A stretch of 64,000 nucleotides of DNA from Chrysomallon squamiferum (GCA_012295275.1 CM022677.1:9613304-9677303); one strand, 5' to 3'. Shown: positions 1-10,774, counted from the first letter of the stretch. Made by a program: numbers and translations. Notes: generated by a model not told the origin, from the letters alone.

Positions 1-412
1 GGTTTTTCGGCGACTGTTACGCTGCAGATATATAATAATATTTGGACTGGTCTGTCTCACTCTTCTCGACATCAGTTTCCATGGTAACTATTTTCGATTT
101 AACAGAATTTGCCTCCTACTCGAAAGAGGAATTAGACGGTTGTAAGAAAATAAACGTAGATTTCAGATTTCACTTGGAGGGGAGGAAATCTTGTGAATAA
201 CTACAAGAGAAAGTTTATATAATGTACAATTGTACATACACACACTTACACACATCACACCGCACAGTTTTACACGCGTATAGGTGTGTGGGTGTATTTA
301 ATTTTGTAGAGGTTTTATTTTGCCCAGTCTGTTTAGTTTCGTCAGTTATTTTATTTTATTTATAAATATTTTATTTATTACATAATTTTGTTAACACATT
401 TGTTTATTACAG
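1..412. other. left-edge non-coding sequence, probably intron
   Basis: This stretch precedes the first recognisable sulfotransferase exon and ends in a pyrimidine-rich acceptor (tttattacag, 403-412). It has a short CA-rich patch near 238-270 and TTTA-rich sequence near 340-385. A 39-codon frame starts at an ATG at 81 and stops at 200, but nothing in it is recognisable. I see no membrane-anchor exon here, so that part of the gene is presumably left of the window. Confidence 0.5.
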
Positions 413-513
413 GAATGAAATGGACGGGCTTCAGGTTTTTTCAAAAAGTTTATGAATTACATGAAGAAACTGAAAGAAATGTGAAATGTCAAAACGAGAA
501 TTTGGTTAAAAAG
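413..513 (+). CDS. sulfotransferase stem exon (candidate)
   Basis: A clean acceptor (attacag) at 412 and donor GTCAGT at 514 enclose 101 bp. From the ATG at 415, 33 codons run open (MKWTGFRFFQKVYELHEETE and onward) and join in phase 0 to the catalytic exon at 2392. The lysine/glutamate-rich sequence suits a lumenal stem. Two bases precede the ATG, so if the exon is internal the preceding intron is in phase 1. Its last 16 bases and the donor are repeated three more times in the following intron. Confidence 0.6.
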
Positions 514-655
514 GTCAGTTTGTTTCTTTAGAATTATATGATTAATTCTGGTTTTAACTGTTCATAGCAATACTATTTGTTGTTGCTTTTCTGTACATTT
601 TATAGAGTTATATTAAATTATAAACTATATCATTAGTAACATATATAAATATTTC

Positions 656-691
<36 letters not shown>

Positions 692-987
692 TGTATGTAT
701 TTATTTATTCATTCATTCATTTTTTTGTAATTTTTGAAATTTAAAAAATGTTGTTTTAAAATAATGTTTTAAAAAATAATGATAACGATGATGACGAACC
801 TTGTTGCATTTATAGAATTTGGTTAAAAAGGTCAGTTTGTTTCTTTAGAATTATATGATTAATTCTGGTTTTAACTGTTCATAGCAATACTATTTGTTGT
901 TGCTATTGTTGTTGTTGCTTTTCTGTACATTTTATAGAGTTATATTAAATTATAAACTATATCATTAGTAACATATATAAATATTTC

Positions 988-1031
<44 letters not shown>

Positions 1032-1318
1032 TGTATGTATTTATTTATTAATTCATTCATTTTTAGATCTTGTAATCTTGAAATTTAAAAATGTTGTTTT
1101 AAAAATAATGATAACGATGATGACGAACCTTGTTGCATTTATAGAATTTGGTTAAAAAGGTCAGTTTGTTTCTTTAGAATTATATGATTAATTCTGGTTT
1201 TAACTGTTCATAGCAATACTATTTTTGTTGTTATTATTGTTGTTGTTGCTTTTCTGTACATTTTATAGAGTTATATTAAATTATAAACTATATCATTAGT
1301 AACATATATAAATATTTC

Positions 1319-1358
<40 letters not shown>

Positions 1359-1643
1359 TGTATGTATTTATTTATTCATTCATTCATTTTTAGATCTTGT
1401 AATCTTGAAATTTAAAAATGTTGTTTTAAAAATAATGATAACGATGATGACGAACCTTGTTGCATTTATAGAATTTGGTTAAAAAGGTCAGTTTGTTTCT
1501 TTAGAATTATATGATTAATTCTGGTTTTAACTGTTCATAGCAATACTATTTGTTGTTGCTATTGTTGTTGTTGCTTTTCTGTACATTTTATAGAGTTATA
1601 TTAAATTATAAACTATATCATTAGTAACATATATAAATATTTC

Positions 1644-1691
<48 letters not shown>

Positions 1692-3588
1692 TGTATTTAT
1701 TTATTAATTCATTCATTTTTAGATCTTGTAATCTTGAAATTTAAAAATGTTGTTTTAAAAATAATGATAACGATGATGACGAACCTTGTTGCATTTATAG
1801 ATTCCCCCCCCCCCCGTTTACTTCGTCGTGCGGCCTGGCTGGTGCGTTCTGTTGATGTTATTTGTGTGTTTTCCTCATTTACTCGTTTTATTAATTAACA
1901 CCGGAAGAATTCTACATTCGTATTCGCACGTGTTTTACACATTGAGAAAACTGACCGCGGCAGTCGGCCTGAGTTTTAGTTTTGCTAAGTGAAAGTGTTA
2001 CATACACGTTTTTAATCACCGCATAGCTCCTGTGTGTTACAGCACAGAATGATATCACCAACAACAGACACGAACCAGTCTAATTTGGTTTGTTGTTTTC
2101 TTCTAATAACGCAATCAAATCCGAGATTTCTAATTTTTGTAATAATAATAATAATAATAATATTTAATTTAATTTTAAAACCTTATACAAACTAAATTTC
2201 GTCGATTTAGTAGGACAATATATAAACCTTTCTTACTTTTTCTATAGTTGTACGTATATTTGTCTATGAAAGCATAGTGTGAGTGTGTGTGCATATGTGC
2301 GTTTATGTATTGTTATAACATACAGTTAGTTTCAACAATTCAAATTAAAGTGTATGCTATAAGTATAATTATTTTTAACCTGTTATTTCAGATAAAAATA
2401 AAGAGTGGCTTTAGTATAAATCAACATGACAGTGAAAACATGACGTTTTATGACGTTTACTCGTTGTTTGCTGAAAACGAGAAGATAGTTTCACAGACAC
2501 GACAAGTTTGTCGTGGTAGAGAAACTGAGTTACTCGGTCTGTCGTCACAGTCGTGGGCGTATGACAGATTAGAAATCGACAGAGATCATGGCATCCTCTA
2601 CTGTCCGCTGCTGAAATCAGGGTCCACTTTTTGGCGGAGAGTTTTCTACGCGGTGCATGCAGGGCGGGTTGTTGATACCCCATACGACGTGACGATTGGA
2701 CAGGCTCTGGGGGGTAACCTGGACACGTTAGGTAAGGTGTTTCCGTCAAACAGCTCTTCAAGACAGCTATTTCTAAATGATGCCTTAAAAATAATGTTTG
2801 TTCGCGAGCCGTATTCCAGACTACTGTCTGGTTATGTGGACAAACTCTTCTCACCAAACCCTTACTTCTGGAATGCTATTGGAAAGTATATAACAACCAA
2901 CTTCAGGAACAACCCTTCAAAACACAGCAAAAACTGTGGTCATGACGTCACATTCCCAGAATTCATCAAATACGTCATCTACAGTGAAGAAAAGAACAAC
3001 ACGTACCGTAACGCCCATTTCACTCCCGCATATGACACGTGTAAACCGTGTCAGATCAACTACAACGTCATCGGAAAAATGGACAGATTCAAGGAAGACG
3101 CAAGCTTTATATTTAACAACCTGGGATACAACATTTCTAAATCCACATTAAAAACGTGGGCGACGGCGGCAGAAGAAGACGCCGTGACCGACTCAACTCT
3201 GAGTCCGTTCGGCTGGTGGCGCTGGATCGTGAGGTGCATGCCAGCGGAAGAAGCGGGGAAGAGAATCTGGAAGAAGATGCAGATACGCGGAATCCTCGAC
3301 AAGCGCATCAAATACCCGTTTAAAAACAAAAATATAAAAAATATGTCAGCCACAACTTTTATTCACGCCGTCCTCAAAGCGAGAGATGCAAGTGATAGGA
3401 GGAATTTAAAAAAGCAGAAACTGGAAGCGCTGAGAGAAGCGTTCAGCTCGCTGGAAAGAGACGACGTCGTTAAACTTCAGACGTTGTTCCGTCCTGACTT
3501 CCACATGTTTGGTTATGATGAACAACGAGCAGATATTTTTATAAACAGCTCGTTACATACCTGGGTTTTTAATCTCAGCACACTTTAA
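413..3588 (+). CDS. carbohydrate (chondroitin/HNK-1 type) sulfotransferase, 3' two exons
   Basis: Golgi-type carbohydrate sulfotransferase (Sulfotransfer_2 family, the CHST8-CHST14 group), which moves sulfate from PAPS to a glycan hydroxyl. I read it as exons 413-513 and 2392-3588, with the intron in phase 0. The second exon shows the hallmarks in order: a 5'-phosphosulfate loop (PLLKSGSTFW, near 2611), a 3'-phosphate motif (FVREPYSRLLSGYVDK, near 2800), the family block HFTPAYDTCKPC followed by NYNVIGKMD (near 3020-3085), and the C-terminal FRPDFHMFGY. Several NXS/T sequons fit a lumenal domain. The two exons give 431 residues. No N-terminal cytoplasmic tail or signal anchor is visible, and exon 1 opens in phase 1, so an upstream exon is expected. 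The acceptor glycan cannot be told from sequence. TAA stop at 3586. The family call is firm; the 5' structure is inferred. Confidence 0.88.
498..1801. repeat. four tandem ~325 bp copies spanning an exon end, splice donor and intron
   Basis: The block beginning gaatttggttaaaaag recurs at 498, 815, 1144 and 1471 (spacings 317, 329 and 327 bp). The last copy ends near 1801 beside a run of 12 C. Each copy contains the exon's last 16 bases, the GTCAGT donor, a near-identical intron start, a TTTA array of variable length, and a closing block ending in gacgaaccttgttgcattta. Copies differ mainly in TTTA and GTT repeat number, so the duplication looks recent. Confidence 0.93.
1804..1815. repeat. poly-C tract
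   Basis: Twelve consecutive C at the right boundary of the 325 bp tandem block. It may mark the breakpoint of the duplication or an assembly join. Confidence 0.8.
2136..2162. repeat. AAT trinucleotide repeat
   Basis: A short (AAT)n run inside the sulfotransferase intron. Confidence 0.85.
2392..3588 (+). CDS. sulfotransferase catalytic exon
   Basis: Acceptor ttatttcag ends at 2391. 398 codons plus stop follow, carrying the whole PAPS-binding and catalytic region described for the gene. The frame stays open upstream to an ATG at 2287, but those 35 residues overlap the pyrimidine-rich acceptor and look like intron. They include a hydrophobic run (VYAISIIIFNLLF), so an alternative transcript starting there with a signal anchor cannot be excluded. 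Confidence 0.85.
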   Translation: MKIKSGFSINQHDSENMTFYDVYSLFAENEKIVSQTRQVCRGRETELLGLSSQSWAYDRLEIDRDHGILYCPLLKSGSTFWRRVFYAVHAGRVVDTPYDVTIGQALGGNLDTLGKVFPSNSSSRQLFLNDALKIMFVREPYSRLLSGYVDKLFSPNPYFWNAIGKYITTNFRNNPSKHSKNCGHDVTFPEFIKYVIYSEEKNNTYRNAHFTPAYDTCKPCQINYNVIGKMDRFKEDASFIFNNLGYNISKSTLKTWATAAEEDAVTDSTLSPFGWWRWIVRCMPAEEAGKRIWKKMQIRGILDKRIKYPFKNKNIKNMSATTFIHAVLKARDASDRRNLKKQKLEALREAFSSLERDDVVKLQTLFRPDFHMFGYDEQRADIFINSSLHTWVFNLSTL

Positions 3589-3639
3589 TGTTAATGGTTA
3601 TAATTTTTTATTATATTCTCTTGACACCACATTCCTTGT

Positions 3640-3642
<3 letters not shown>

Positions 3643-3717
<75 letters not shown>
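3643..3717. repeat. GA dinucleotide microsatellite
   Basis: An uninterrupted (GA)n of about 75 bp, 55 bp after the sulfotransferase stop, so probably transcribed in its 3' UTR. Confidence 0.97.
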
Positions 3718-3720
<3 letters not shown>

Positions 3721-3729
3721 AGTTTTAAA

Positions 3730-3780
<51 letters not shown>

Positions 3781-3781
3781 T
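3730..3781. repeat. ATT trinucleotide microsatellite
   Basis: An uninterrupted (ATT)n of about 17 units just after the GA tract. Confidence 0.95.
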
Positions 3782-4235
3782 TTGATATCAGTGGTAACGT
3801 ATTATTTATTTACTTTGTGAGATTTATTGTGAAAATGGCTGTCCAGTAAATGACATCTGTAGAGAGACTCCAGCCAGATGGAAAACTCTGCAGCACTAAC
3901 GAGTCTACGACTTGTAAATGAAGAGTAATTCAGAATTATCAGCTGAACTGATAAACTGTTGACTCCCTGCTAGTTTATCTTCACGTAGGTGTGAACATAG
4001 ATTTCAGAATAGAACAGAACAGAAACACATTTGAAATTAGTGTCTTGAACGTATATCAGTTTATAATATCAGTGAGGCAGCTGCATATTAATCTTGTGGC
4101 CTTCAGACAATAATATTGCCATGGAAATGAAATTCTAAGTTAGTATACCTTTTATAATTCATTTATTTACTATTGACATTCATCTTATTATGTCTTAATA
4201 ATAATGAGGAGAATCTGTTCCAAGCCTTGATTCGA

Positions 4236-4256
4236 AATAAATAAATAAATAATAAA
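4236..4256 (+). terminator. candidate poly(A) signals for the sulfotransferase
   Basis: Overlapping AATAAA motifs lie about 650 bp after the stop and are the first I find downstream on the plus strand. They imply a 3' UTR that includes the GA and ATT tracts. AT-rich context makes chance occurrence likely, so confidence is low. Confidence 0.35.
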
Positions 4257-5439
4257 CTAACGGTTTTTTAATACTGGTTTTGTGTATGTCTTGTTTTGTT
4301 TGGTTTGTTGTTGTTGTTTTTTGTTGTTATGGTTATTTGGCGGTGTGGGGTTTGCATACGTATTTGTTTTCTTGTTTTCTGATTTACTGCATAGGAAATT
4401 TTAAAAACAGTAATAAAAATATCCATTTACTTTCATGATGAAATCTGTCTAGAGGAGATCGGGTTCGAAATGAAATAACTCCAAGCCAAAAACGGTTAAA
4501 AATAGAGTTTATTTCTTCAGAGATAACTGAAAATGTACGTGTGAATAACTTGATTTGTCGAGTAAGAGAATTAAAATCTATAAACACTAAAATCAATTTA
4601 ACTTTGTTTCTGTTTAAATAATGTAACATGTTTACATGTTGTTTATTTAAATTATTACAATGTTAATGCTAACATTACGTAAACCTCATCTATTAATAAA
4701 AAGTGATTAACTCCTTGTAATACAATACACATTATATCTTTAAATATTAATTTAAATAAAGTAAAATGAAATCATGCTGTATTTTCTTTGACGCCAAGCG
4801 ACAAGTATCAGTTTAATCAAACTAACTCAAAGATCTCAAAGCTCGGGTATGTCCAGCTCACAGAGTTAGCGTTCTATTTTTCCTTTTGCTAGAAGTATTT
4901 TTGGTTTTCCGATGAAAACCTTCACACAATCACAACAAAAGAAACCAGTGTGAACTGTAGACGAGGTACTTAAATTTCAGTGTAGATCGTAAACAAACCA
5001 TCGTCGCTTCTTGACAGGTCACAAATACTCACTTTTGATTGCAGGTTTCTTTCTACTTCAGCAAATAAGTGTTTATAATTATAAACTATACATTAACTTT
5101 AGCTAACCTACAATTTTAATAGATAGATATAGACATTAGACGGACTGAGAATCAGAGAGTCAGAGAGACAGAGAAAGAAAGCTATGTTCTTTTAGCTACT
5201 AATAATTTATTTTGAAACACAAATATTCCAGTTGTTCCACTGAAATTGCCGTAAATAAAAGAAAATACTCACCCAGTCTTTATTTCACTGAATATGTTGA
5301 AGTATAGAGTACATATAACATAAAACTATTAATAATGATAATATATATATATTTATAAAAATTATATTATGTATTTTAACATAAATATGGCTAAAGATAT
5401 ACCTGTTAATAATGTGTTTTTTCGATGTACATAATAATT

Positions 5440-5491
<52 letters not shown>

Positions 5492-5869
5492 AATGAAAAA
5501 TCTATTAATATTTGAAATAAATACTAATAAGTAATGTTATACATGTTGTTTACATTCAGGAAATCAGAAAGCAAGAATATGTTGTTATATGCGAAATGCA
5601 TACCAATAGTGTTGCATATATATATATATATATATATATATACTATAGTAAACTGTTACTTTCTTGTTACACATTATCACATATTAATAATGTTTATGAT
5701 GCATTTATTAATAACATGTGACATAAATATTAAAAACGTGACGTACATATTAATATGGTTATACGAACTACACGTTAGATGACATTTGTGGTAATGAATA
5801 TGTCCAGAAAGTAGTGACATCATGTTAACAACGACATATGACAACAAATATAAAAAGATGACGATGAAG

Positions 5870-5900
<31 letters not shown>

Positions 5901-6086
5901 CAATGTTGTGACTTCACAGTAGCTGATAACAATAGTAAAAATCTGAAAAAAAAAAAAAAAAATTCACGTAAAATATATCTAAAATAGTAAATTTGATTAA
6001 GCATGTTAAGAAAGTGTGTTTTATATATAGCTTTGACTATACGATGATACAGATGAATACATTGCATACCTCCAAGTTATTCTGAT

Positions 6087-6092
6087 TTTATT
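6087..6092 (-). terminator. candidate poly(A) signal for the cholinesterase
   Basis: A minus-strand AATAAA about 270 bp downstream of the cholinesterase stop at 6361-6363. Confidence 0.35.
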
Positions 6093-6360
6093 TCGTTTTT
6101 TTATTATTATTTTATTACTTATATATTCATATATTCATATATTTTCTTAACCCCGTCCTGTCTTTTTTGAAAACAAAACATTTTAAAAGTACAATAGCGC
6201 AGCCATATTTGTATTATCCCGACGTAAACAGGATGGTCCGGTCTGAGGAAGCAAAAAACTGATCGCGTTCAAGTGTTCAGCAGTACTATTGTACTGACGT
6301 ACTTTATTGTCAGTAAAGACGAGTCGCCTGAAACACTAAACTGATAACTTGGAACAGACG

Positions 6361-6485
6361 TCACTCGTACCGCCACAGGTACAGTTTAACGTGCAGTGTG
6401 AATGAGATGATTCCAATGAAAACCAGGAAGGACGCGTCGTAGTTCCTGCTTCTGCTGCCGTTCACGCACTTCACACCAGCGTCCC
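6361..6485 (-). CDS. ache: cholinesterase exon 3 (hydrophobic C-terminal tail)
   Basis: The acceptor gctgtttcag is followed by 125 bp ending in TGA. The frame that matches exon 2 encodes a free cysteine (VKCVNGS), a short polar stretch and a hydrophobic segment SFLVFIGIISFTLHVKLYLW, ending RYE. A small last exon with a Cys and a hydrophobic end is typical of AChE subunits that become GPI-anchored dimers. A simple transmembrane tail is an alternative. One of the other two frames stops at once and the other gives no hydrophobic end. Confidence 0.82.
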
Positions 6486-6502
6486 CTGAAACAGCACCAG
6501 TA

Positions 6503-6564
<62 letters not shown>

Positions 6565-9525
6565 GTTTTATATAGTTTTTAAATAGGTATTTCGTTCGAC
6601 TACTTCACCGTGGTAACCTTTTCGTTTATAAAAGAATGAAACTGTTATAGGTAGCTAAGACATAGGTAATGAGAGAGGCAGATTGTATAGTTTAAAACAA
6701 ATGAAATAATGTAGCCAGACTGACAAACACACAGACAGAGACACTGAAAGACTGACAGAATAAGGCCAACGGAGATGATAAACAAGAAAGGTCAGAACAA
6801 AACGTGACAAACCCTCTTTGCTGAGTAATGGAATAACCTCTCGCCAGAGGGCGCACTGAGAATGACGTAATCCTTCTCGCTGGTTAATATTTCCCGTACT
6901 GTTAATCTGCAGATATTTCTGGTTTCTAATATCATACTTCGGCCATTTCGATGACAAATTTCTGAGAGAGAAAAAAGAATAATAATAATAAATTAACAAG
7001 AAAAAGAGAAAGCAATATAAGTGTGTGGGTGTATTGGCCGTAACTAGACTCTTTTTCACGTGAGGCAGAAACACTTAATCGCCGAGTGGAGCGGAATATT
7101 CTGGGCGAGGGGTTAGGGTATGGGGGCTAAATGACAACATACATTACATCTAGAGCCGGGCTAAGACTGAGTCGTGTGAAAAGGATGCTTTGAATCATCA
7201 GCTGTTCGATGTTGTCTTTCACTTCAAATGTAACCGTAGACATAAATGAATGTATTGGTCGATATCGTTTCCATCGGAATAGAGATTGAAATTTTATATT
7301 TTTTATATAAATCTTTCTATTAAAAAAACCCCAACAAAAACGAAATAAAAAAAATAAAGTAAAAAGAAAACTAAAATAAATTAAAACTGGAGACTGTTAA
7401 ATACACATCAGAAAACCGCTATCGAGTACTAAATGTATCTGTGTCAAGCTACATGTCTTTTTATACACATAACTTAGTTATTTCTAAATAAATATGACGT
7501 TATATATTATAACTAAACATGTGTATATATAACAGTTATTTTTATTTATAACTATTCAAATAAAAACATGTGTATATATATAACAGTTATTTTTAGCTGT
7601 GAATAACCTGTCATTAATATTTCTAGTTTACCTATTACAATTTTTTTTTTTTTTCTATTTTCTTTTTTGTTATATCTATTTAAATGTAGCTTATTCATTT
7701 TTGGCTATGTCTTTCTAAATTTAACCAAACTTATTTTTAGTTATGTCTATACCAGTATATTAAATGCAATGTAAATACCTATTTAAATATACCATACAAG
7801 TATTTAATTATGTCTGTATAAATAAAACATACTGATTTTAGTTACATGTATTTAAATAACATTAATTTTTTTACGTAAATTTAATTAAGGAAATCTACGC
7901 ATTATTTCTAATTATCTAATAATCATATTTGTTTTTAAATATTTCTATTTAAACATAACTTAGTTTTATCTACAATGATTTATTTAAAGGTGTGCAGTTT
8001 CACTATACTGATTGACTGTTATGTATTTAACTTACCCAGTTTTGGCTAACTCAGTCCACAGACTCATGATGGAAAGACTCGTTGTTTTGTCTTTCGTGCT
8101 GTAATTTTCAGATCCGTTTGTTGTGATTCCGAACACGAATTCCACTTCGTACCCGTGCGGCACACCCATCCACGCGGGCCAGCTCAGTCCACTGAGGCGG
8201 TATTCGAAGGAATACAGATACACATCATTTCCCAGCTCGCTGTAAATTCGCGCCAAATCTACAGTCGGGCACTTAAATGCTCTGTCTCCTGCTATGTCAT
8301 CAATGATGTCTAAATATCGAGGAAGATCTTTTGGAAGATAGGTTTTCTCGTATGTGTGAGTTACAACAGTGACGACGTCGTCTGTGTCTAGAGGTTTCAA
8401 AACTGTTTTCTCTACTTTTATAAACTCGTCCCGTGTCAGTTCTGTTTGGTTGTGCCGTTTAAAGAATTCAGGAATACCGTACAGCAGGAAGTACCCGCCC
8501 TCGTCTTTGTTCACTCCTAGAATGATGCTCGTGTTTTTTATGTCTCCTCTACTCAGCAGATCCTCGGGCTCCGCTGTAATAAAATATCCGTCGACTACAG
8601 GCGCGAATGGCACATCAAAGAAATATTCTACTACGTCCCACTGTTTAGTAACCAATGTCTGTGCGTCTGTCTGTACTAGACATTTATACCATGATTCAGT
8701 GTCCGCCCCAGGACAGTTCAAAGCGTGGGCTAGTCTCGCTGTTCGCTGTAACGAGGCAGGTTTGGGGAAAAGCGACCAGTAGGACAGCGACGTGCCGCTT
8801 TCCATGATGGCGTTGGTGAAATAGTCACGTGATAGCCTGGACAGTAAATGATAATGAACGCAACTGGAGCCAGCACTTTCACCGAAAATAGTAATCCTGG
8901 TTTTATCTCCTCCGAATTTCTCTACGTTGTCGTAAACCCACTTGACAGCGAGCGACTGGTCCAGCAATCCGACGTTCCCCGGCACCTCCTCAGTACCCAT
9001 GTAGAGAAAGCCCAGTGCGCCCAGTCTGTAGTTCATAGACACGACAACGACATCGTTCTGAACAGCGAGGTATTGGCCGTTATATACGTCAAGATTAATT
9101 GTCCCGAAAGAAAACGATCCGCCGAATATCCAAACCATAACAGCTAGCTTGCTATCAGCGGAATCCGGTTTTGGTTTCCAGAGATTTAAATACAGGCAAT
9201 CTTCGCTCATTTTCGTGTTTGGGTTCCACATCTCGACACCAGGAAATCTGTCAAACTTTGTGTCGATTGTCTGGTGACAGGAGTTAGGTAAAGACTGCGT
9301 TCTCTTCGTCTCTGTCCATGTTTCGGGTGATTCCGGGCGTCTAAACCGAAGATTCCCGACTGGAGGTTTAGCGTACGGAATTCCGTAGAATACGTCTAAG
9401 AGTTTGTCGAAAACGGAAATTTCTAAACCTTCAACTGGACCATGTGTCGTGTTGACAACTGGGTTAGCTCCCTTACATTTTGAGACCATCTCCATAATGA
9501 TAAGCAGGAATAGAGTTTGCATCAT
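6361..9525 (-). CDS. ache: acetylcholinesterase-type cholinesterase (three coding exons)
   Basis: Secreted or membrane-anchored alpha/beta-hydrolase that splits acetylcholine at cholinergic synapses. Exons 9525-8036, 6961-6813 and 6485-6361 join in phases 2 and 1 to give 587 residues, the usual AChE length. Residues 1-19 are a signal peptide; EDCLYLN and the choline-site Trp in EMWNPN follow. The catalytic triad is Ser217 (GESAG), Glu342 (NKDEGGYF) and His457 (PHGYE). Six cysteines fit the three conserved loops (NSC/EDC, LNC/YKC, FKC/SQC). The ATG is fixed by an in-frame upstream TAA. Oddities: the oxyanion-hole motif reads GGSF instead of GGGF (Ser137 at Torpedo Gly119), and several gorge and peripheral-site aromatics are replaced. 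A non-classical esterase is possible, but the intact triad, Trp84 and Trp279 equivalents and the C-terminal block favour a true cholinesterase. The recovered tail exons are inferred from splice sites and homology. Confidence 0.93.
6503..6565. repeat. ATT microsatellite in cholinesterase intron 2
   Basis: An (ATT)n run of about 20 units, immediately upstream (minus strand) of the last-exon acceptor. Confidence 0.93.
6813..6961 (-). CDS. ache: cholinesterase exon 2 (C-terminal helix and last disulphide)
   Basis: The acceptor ttctctctcag precedes 149 bp encoding SSKWPKYDIRNQKYLQIN and, further on, REGLRHSQCALWREVIPLL. This aligns with the family's KWP-x-Y...Q-K-F-x-D-L-N...C-x-F-W segment. The Cys is the partner of the FKC cysteine in exon 1 (Torpedo Cys402-Cys521). 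Phase 2 in and phase 1 out (AAAGAGG before GTTTGT) match the flanking exons exactly. The donor GTTTGT is weak by consensus. Confidence 0.86.
6962..8035 (-). other. cholinesterase intron 1
   Basis: A 1.07 kb AT-rich intron bounded by GTAAGT and CAG. It contains several degenerate copies of a short motif with gtatatataacagttatttttattt near 7520-7600. No coding potential seen. Confidence 0.75.
8036..9525 (-). CDS. ache: cholinesterase exon 1 (signal peptide and main catalytic domain)
   Basis: 1,490 bp that encode residues 1-496 and two bases of the next codon. It ends ELAKTG, with the donor GTAAGT read so that GG is left at the exon end (phase 2). This is the position where AChE genes commonly have an intron, before the NPN...WP block. 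Reading past the donor meets a stop at once, so the frame ending at 8032 is not the real C-terminus. Confidence 0.93.
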
Positions 9526-9551
9526 CTCGCATGCGTTTTGTTATTTCCGCT
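9526..9551 (-). promoter_or_regulatory. ache: cholinesterase 5' UTR part of exon 1 with acceptor
   Basis: A minus-strand acceptor (ttcattttag) ends at 9552. The 26 bases before the ATG carry an in-frame TAA, which fixes the start and shows that any upstream exon of this transcript is non-coding. No promoter could be identified. Confidence 0.6.
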
Positions 9552-10774
9552 CTAAAATGAAATATGAAAATCGTTCAGCAAAAGTATTAAATATTATTAG
9601 TTTCTTAATTGTACAACACACATATACCCAGACACGTACAGAGACCTACACACTCATACACCCTGACCCATACACATACCCACAGAGATAAATCAAATGA
9701 CTGATAACGGATCTTTGAATTTTATATATTTATTTATTCATATTCAGAACGAAATAAGTTTTTCAATCATTCTGCCAAACTTATTCTTTACAATTTATCT
9801 GATAGCTATTTATTTGTTTTGTTGCTTCATTAAATATATATTTTATTTAACAATGAATGGAAGTACAAATTACTACAAATTTATAAACTCTTTATAATTT
9901 TCAGTAAGTTAATAAGGTTAGAGAGATTTAGATCAAAAGCAGTATATAGCAGCGATTTCCAGATTCTGTGTATAATTATAGTAAATGAAATTATAATTTG
10001 CAAGGTTTTTGTTGTACTTTTTCAGCTAGAAAAGAATGTTAAAGAAATTATATAGAAGTAGCAGACGAAATTATCAAATCAATCAGTTTTACTTTTCACC
10101 CACCATCATTATGCCCCTCCCCTTGCATTCAGTTATTTGCACTAAACAGCTAGGTCAGCGATTCACACTGTAGCAGATTCTGGCAACAACAACAACAACA
10201 ACGACTGAAAAGAAAAACTTGGTTAGTCTGACAAGTACAATTGGTGGACTGACATTATAAATGACCTCTATTATTGTATTGTGAAATATTGTATGTGAAA
10301 ACTACTTTTGTTAGGGCTCAGAAAATTTAGCAGCATTTAATGTGAATATACACTTGTGAAAGAATAAATAAAATGGCTGTCACAGAGTAAGTGCCTACCA
10401 TGTGAATAATATATAACGAAAACAGAAATGTTCCATCTAAAATTCAAACACAATTCTTTGATTTTCTCAGAACAACTCCCAAGGGAAATAACTCGATGTC
10501 GGTTTGAGAGAATTCGATGTTTTATGTCAAAGATAGTTTTCACCTTCTCTGACTGACTAGTACGATACGTCTCTTCAAGCCAGCGGTTAAATAAATGATA
10601 ATTCTTTTTGAAACCAAGACCAGATATTTTACAAGAACCGCCGTTAGAACAACTAAAGCAACAACAACAACAACAACAATAATAATAATAATATATGTTT
10701 TTGTGTGTATATTATTGTAATAGTAGCAGTAGTGCCACATTTTCGTTACACGCAAAGACACTCATACACAACAT

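Larger units (their letters stand above)
3589..6360. other. convergent 3' intergenic region
   Basis: This lies between the 3' ends of the sulfotransferase (+) and the cholinesterase (-). It holds a 75 bp GA tract, an ATT tract, CA (5443-5489) and TA (5619-5641) repeats, and a poly-A run near 5946. Apart from the two candidate poly(A) signals listed separately I see no supportable gene. The small frames here are repeat- and AT-driven. Confidence 0.6.

Noticed and set aside
81-200. 39-codon plus-strand frame at the left edge
   Set aside because: Short, with no recognisable similarity; likely chance.
2287-2391. N-terminal extension of the sulfotransferase frame as a start with signal anchor
   Set aside because: It overlaps a polypyrimidine tract and CAG acceptor, and an upstream exon with matching phase exists. 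Kept only as a weak alternative.
4440-4470. B-box-like gggttcgaaat as a tRNA or SINE
   Set aside because: No A box, acceptor stem or tRNA fold around it.
8032-8035. Stop codon right after ELAKTG as the cholinesterase C-terminus
   Set aside because: It lies in a perfect GTAAGT donor, and the missing family block is found in downstream exons.
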